The notes under the pieces were generated by a model. The model saw only the letters and a list, made by a program, of their open reading frames with translations, had not been told where the DNA came from and did no database searches. From contig NZ_CP108442.1 in the NCBI RefSeq assembly GCF_041435355.1, positions 5,702,501 to 5,766,500 on the forward strand: 64,000 nucleotides of DNA, in the 5' to 3' direction. Positions 61,739 through 64,000 of this stretch are shown here, piece by piece. How positions within the stretch are numbered: position 1 is the first letter of the stretch; every line of letters starts with the position of its first letter. Position numbers and translations under genes: made by a program. The stretch is from Streptomyces sp. NBC_01276. GTDB lineage: Bacteria > Actinomycetota > Actinomycetes > Streptomycetales > Streptomycetaceae.

Positions 61739-62943
61739 TCACCGCGCGCGACGACCGCCGCCGCACCTTCGAGACGGTGCCCGCGGGCGTGGAGGCGCTC
61801 ACCTGGTGGGGCCGTGCCTGGGTGGCCGCCCTGGAGGAGCGCGCGCATGACGCCGCCCGGCTCGCGCGGGGCCGTGCGTACGCCGCCGAGGGTCATGTCG
61901 ACGCCGTCACGGTCACCCCGGGCCGGATCGTGGCGTACGTGCGGGGCAGCCGGGCCCGCCCGTACCGGACCGAGCTGTCGATGGGCGCCTTCACCGACAC
62001 CGAGTGGGCCGAGGTCCTGGAGGCGGTGGCGGCGGACCCGACAGCCCTGGGAGCCCTGCTGGAGCGCGAGGTCCCGCAGTCCCTCGCGGGGACGGTCCTG
62101 CCCGGCGCGGGCGAGCTCGTCGTGCGCTGCTCCTGCCCGGACGTGGGGCGGCCGCCCTGCAAGCACGCCGCGGCCCTCTGCTACCGGGCGGCCCGGCTGC
62201 TGGACGCGGACCCCTTCGTCCTGCTGCTCCTGCGCGGCCGCGGGGAGCGCGAGCTCCTGGAGGAGCTGGCCCGGCGCAACGCGGCCCACGCCGCCCGCGA
62301 ACAGCCCGACGCCGCACCGGACTTCCCCGGCGTCCCCGCCCGCGCGGCGGTGGTCCGTACGGTCCTGCCCCCGCTGCCCGCCCCGCTCGCCGCGCCCGCC
62401 GCCGTCGGCCTGCCGCCCGCCTACCCGGCGGATCCGGCCGCCCCGGACCCGCTGGCCCTGGACCAGCTCGCCACCGACGCCGCCGCCCGCGCCCTCGTCC
62501 TGCTCGGCACCGGAGCCGACCCGACCGGCGGGCTCACGCCGTGGCAGGACGCCGTCCGGCTGGCCTCCGCGCATCCCACGGCCGGCCTCACCGGCGCCGC
62601 CCGCACCCTGTACCGGGACCTGGCCCGGGCCACCGGCCGCACCAGCACCGACCTGGCCCGCGCCGCCGCGGCCTGGCGCCAGGGCGGCCTGTCCGCGCTG
62701 ACCGTCCTCGACGAGCCCTGGGATCCTCCGGCCGGCCCCTTCGACCGGGCCCGGCCCGCCCTCCTCGCCGCCGGGCAGGGCTCCTTCCGCCCCGACCGCA
62801 ACCGGCTCACCTCGGGCACCCGCCAGCTCCGCCTGAGCCGCGAGGGCCTCTGGTACGGCTACGAATCCCGTCCCGGCAGCGACGACTGGTGGCCCACCCC
62901 CGCCCCCGCCTCCACGGACCCCCTCACGGCCCTGCCCCGGTGA
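61735..62943 (+). CDS. SWIM zinc-finger protein
   Basis: A 402-residue protein with the SWIM motif VRCSCPDVGRPPCKHAAALC (CxCx(n)CxH, about 121-140). The N-terminal region (FETVPAGVEALTWWGRAWV and ARGRAYAAEGHVDAVTVTPG) is conserved in the SNF2-linked SWIM family. The rest is Ala/Pro-rich with a globular C-terminal end (LRLSREGLWYGYESRPGSDDWW). The GTG overlaps the SNF2 stop (GTGA). It probably binds DNA or the helicase and directs it. Confidence 0.92.
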   Translation: MITARDDRRRTFETVPAGVEALTWWGRAWVAALEERAHDAARLARGRAYAAEGHVDAVTVTPGRIVAYVRGSRARPYRTELSMGAFTDTEWAEVLEAVAADPTALGALLEREVPQSLAGTVLPGAGELVVRCSCPDVGRPPCKHAAALCYRAARLLDADPFVLLLLRGRGERELLEELARRNAAHAAREQPDAAPDFPGVPARAAVVRTVLPPLPAPLAAPAAVGLPPAYPADPAAPDPLALDQLATDAAARALVLLGTGADPTGGLTPWQDAVRLASAHPTAGLTGAARTLYRDLARATGRTSTDLARAAAAWRQGGLSALTVLDEPWDPPAGPFDRARPALLAAGQGSFRPDRNRLTSGTRQLRLSREGLWYGYESRPGSDDWWPTPAPASTDPLTALPR

Positions 62944-63472
62944 CGGCGGCGGCCCACGTCGACAGGGCCGTGAAGTCGCGGTCGCGGAGGCCGTGGCGGG
63001 GGTGGACGCGCAGCAGCAGGGCCGGGGACGGATGGTGGGCGGCCACCCAGGCCCGGTCCTCCGCGGTGATCATGTCGTCGACCCAGGCGAAGGGGCGGCC
63101 GGCCGCCCAGTCCAGGAGGGGCCGGGTCTTCCAGAAGAGCCCGTCGGGGTCGCGGGCGAAGAGTTCCGGCCACTCGATGACCGGAAGATCGTCGGGAAGG
63201 CCTATGCGGGGGGCGATCAGGGTGTTGGCCTGGTGCGTCCAGGCCGTGGCCCAGGCGAGGTCGAAGGGCAGGGCCAGCAGCCGGGCCCCGTGGGTGGGGT
63301 GCAGCCGGACCCGCAGGCCGCGCCGGGCGCGGCGGGACTCCGGGTCGCGGTAGGAGAGCCAGACGTCGGGGCGCATGCGGTGGCTCGCGTACCCGCGCAG
63401 GGCGGCGAAGGGGTCGCGGAAGGGGTTGAGGGGGCCGTCCACGTCCAGGAGCAGCAGCGGTCGTTCCGTCAT
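62924..63472 (-). CDS. HAD-like hydrolase
   Basis: A 182-residue protein that begins RPLLLLDVDGPLNPF, the HAD motif I (DxDGxxN), and ends with VDDMITAEDRAWVAAH, a plausible motif IV with acidic pair. The middle (LHPTHGARLLALPFDLAWAT) could supply motif II. No signal peptide. It overlaps the 3' end of the SWIM gene by 20 bases in the opposite orientation. Probably a cytosolic phosphatase; substrate unknown. Confidence 0.78.
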   Translation of the reverse strand: MTERPLLLLDVDGPLNPFRDPFAALRGYASHRMRPDVWLSYRDPESRRARRGLRVRLHPTHGARLLALPFDLAWATAWTHQANTLIAPRIGLPDDLPVIEWPELFARDPDGLFWKTRPLLDWAAGRPFAWVDDMITAEDRAWVAAHHPSPALLLRVHPRHGLRDRDFTALSTWAAAVTGAGP

Positions 63473-63598
63473 GAAATAGGCACTACCCAGTACACGATGG
63501 AGTGAAATGCCTACCGGCTCTATAACCCGAATGGGTTCACGGCGTTGTTTCCGGTGTGGGCGAGATGCCCCGAACCCCTTCGGAAAGCAGGAAATCTG

Positions 63599-64000
63599 AT
63601 GCGTCACAGTCGTCGGAATGGCTTGATCGCGGCGATGGTCGCGGGCGGTGGACTGGCGGTCGCGGGGGTGGGCGCCCTCGCCCACGCCGACGCGGACGCG
63701 GGCGGGCGCGCCGAACGCTCGCCGGGCCTCCTCTCGGGGAACCTGGTGCAGTTGCCCGTGCACGTCCCCGTGAACGTGTGCGGGAACACGGTGAGCGTCG
63801 TCGGGGTGCTCAATTCCGCGAGCGGCAACCGCTGTGCCAACGGGTCCGCGGGCGAGGCGAATCCGCGGCCGCGGCCCGCCGGTCCGGCCTCGTCCGCGCA
63901 GGGGGCGGCATCCGCGTCCGGCAACGCGGGAGGAGCGGTCGCCGACGGACGCGGAAAGGATTCCCCGGGGCTGCTCTCCGGCAACGGCCTCCAGCTCCCC
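63599..64000 (+). CDS. chp: Chaplin with two domains, 3' end outside window
   Basis: 134 residues visible. A signal peptide (RNGLIAAMVAGGGLAVAGVG, cleaved after AHA) precedes a first chaplin domain, SPGLLSGNLVQLPVHVPVNV then CGNTVSVVGVLNSASGNRCAN, with the two cysteines of the family. A Pro/Ala/Gly linker leads to a second domain that opens SPGLLSGNGLQLP and is cut by the window edge. Long chaplins (ChpA-C) have two such domains and a sortase LAxTG ending; the missing 3' end should show it. Chaplins form the hydrophobic amyloid layer of aerial hyphae and spores. Confidence 0.9.
   Translation, partial: MRHSRRNGLIAAMVAGGGLAVAGVGALAHADADAGGRAERSPGLLSGNLVQLPVHVPVNVCGNTVSVVGVLNSASGNRCANGSAGEANPRPRPAGPASSAQGAASASGNAGGAVADGRGKDSPGLLSGNGLQLP

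Overview
The window is high-GC actinobacterial DNA, almost certainly from a Streptomyces chromosome. The signs are near-universal G/C at third codon positions, many GTG starts and 4-base GTGA/ATGA overlaps between genes, a chaplin gene at the right edge, a DUF5753/DUF397 regulator module, a class I tRNA with no encoded CCA, and families typical of the genus (SPW_0924, DUF6343, DUF4360, SNF2/SWIM pairs). I see no complete insertion sequence, no prophage and no CRISPR array.

Layout. 1-0.74 kb: the end of a DEAD-box RNA helicase. 0.8-1.7 kb: a secreted tyrosine phosphatase. 1.7-6.9 kb: a divergent catabolic locus matching the steroid C/D-ring genes of mycobacteria. One arm is echA20-ipdA-ipdB-ipdC and the other holds two short-chain dehydrogenases; a palindrome close to the KstR2 box lies between them. 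7-16 kb: an accessory mix with an S41 peptidase-like protein, a coiled-coil HTH regulator with a CTTGCG-rich upstream region, a 53-residue gene, a DUF1062 protein, two tandem DUF4360 secreted proteins, a DUF5753 regulator with DUF397 partner, an acid phosphatase and a metallopeptidase-like protein. 16-23.7 kb: a secreted trypsin, a two-component system, chorismate mutase, an M1 aminopeptidase and a large anchored secreted protein.

24.1-26.9 kb holds a translationally coupled desA-desB-like pair (amino-acid decarboxylase plus lysine/cadaverine N-hydroxylase) with no desC or desD beside it. 27-31.3 kb has a Tat-exported 5'-nucleotidase, a SIMPL protein and pyruvate kinase. 31.3-33.3 kb is a small accessory patch: an SDR, an EF-hand protein, an N-terminally damaged LAGLIDADG/HTH gene, and an unusual class I tRNA with a CAA (Leu) anticodon. 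33.4-40 kb holds the ANTAR response regulator PdtaR and the branched-chain amino-acid ABC operon livK-H-M-G-F.

40.3-64 kb is mostly housekeeping: thioesterase, molybdopterin oxidoreductase, DNA polymerase I, a DUF4184 membrane protein, a lytic transglycosylase with a Pro-Thr repeat tail, DUF3068, HrpB helicase, a methyltransferase, ribosomal protein S1 with a strong promoter and long leader, a PAC2 protein, CoaE, a TPR protein, an SNF2 helicase coupled to a SWIM protein, a HAD-like protein, and the start of a two-domain chaplin. The order pyk-pdtaR-liv-polA-rpsA-coaE resembles what I remember of the S. coelicolor core (around SCO1996-SCO2014), so the accessory patches are probably insertions into a conserved backbone.
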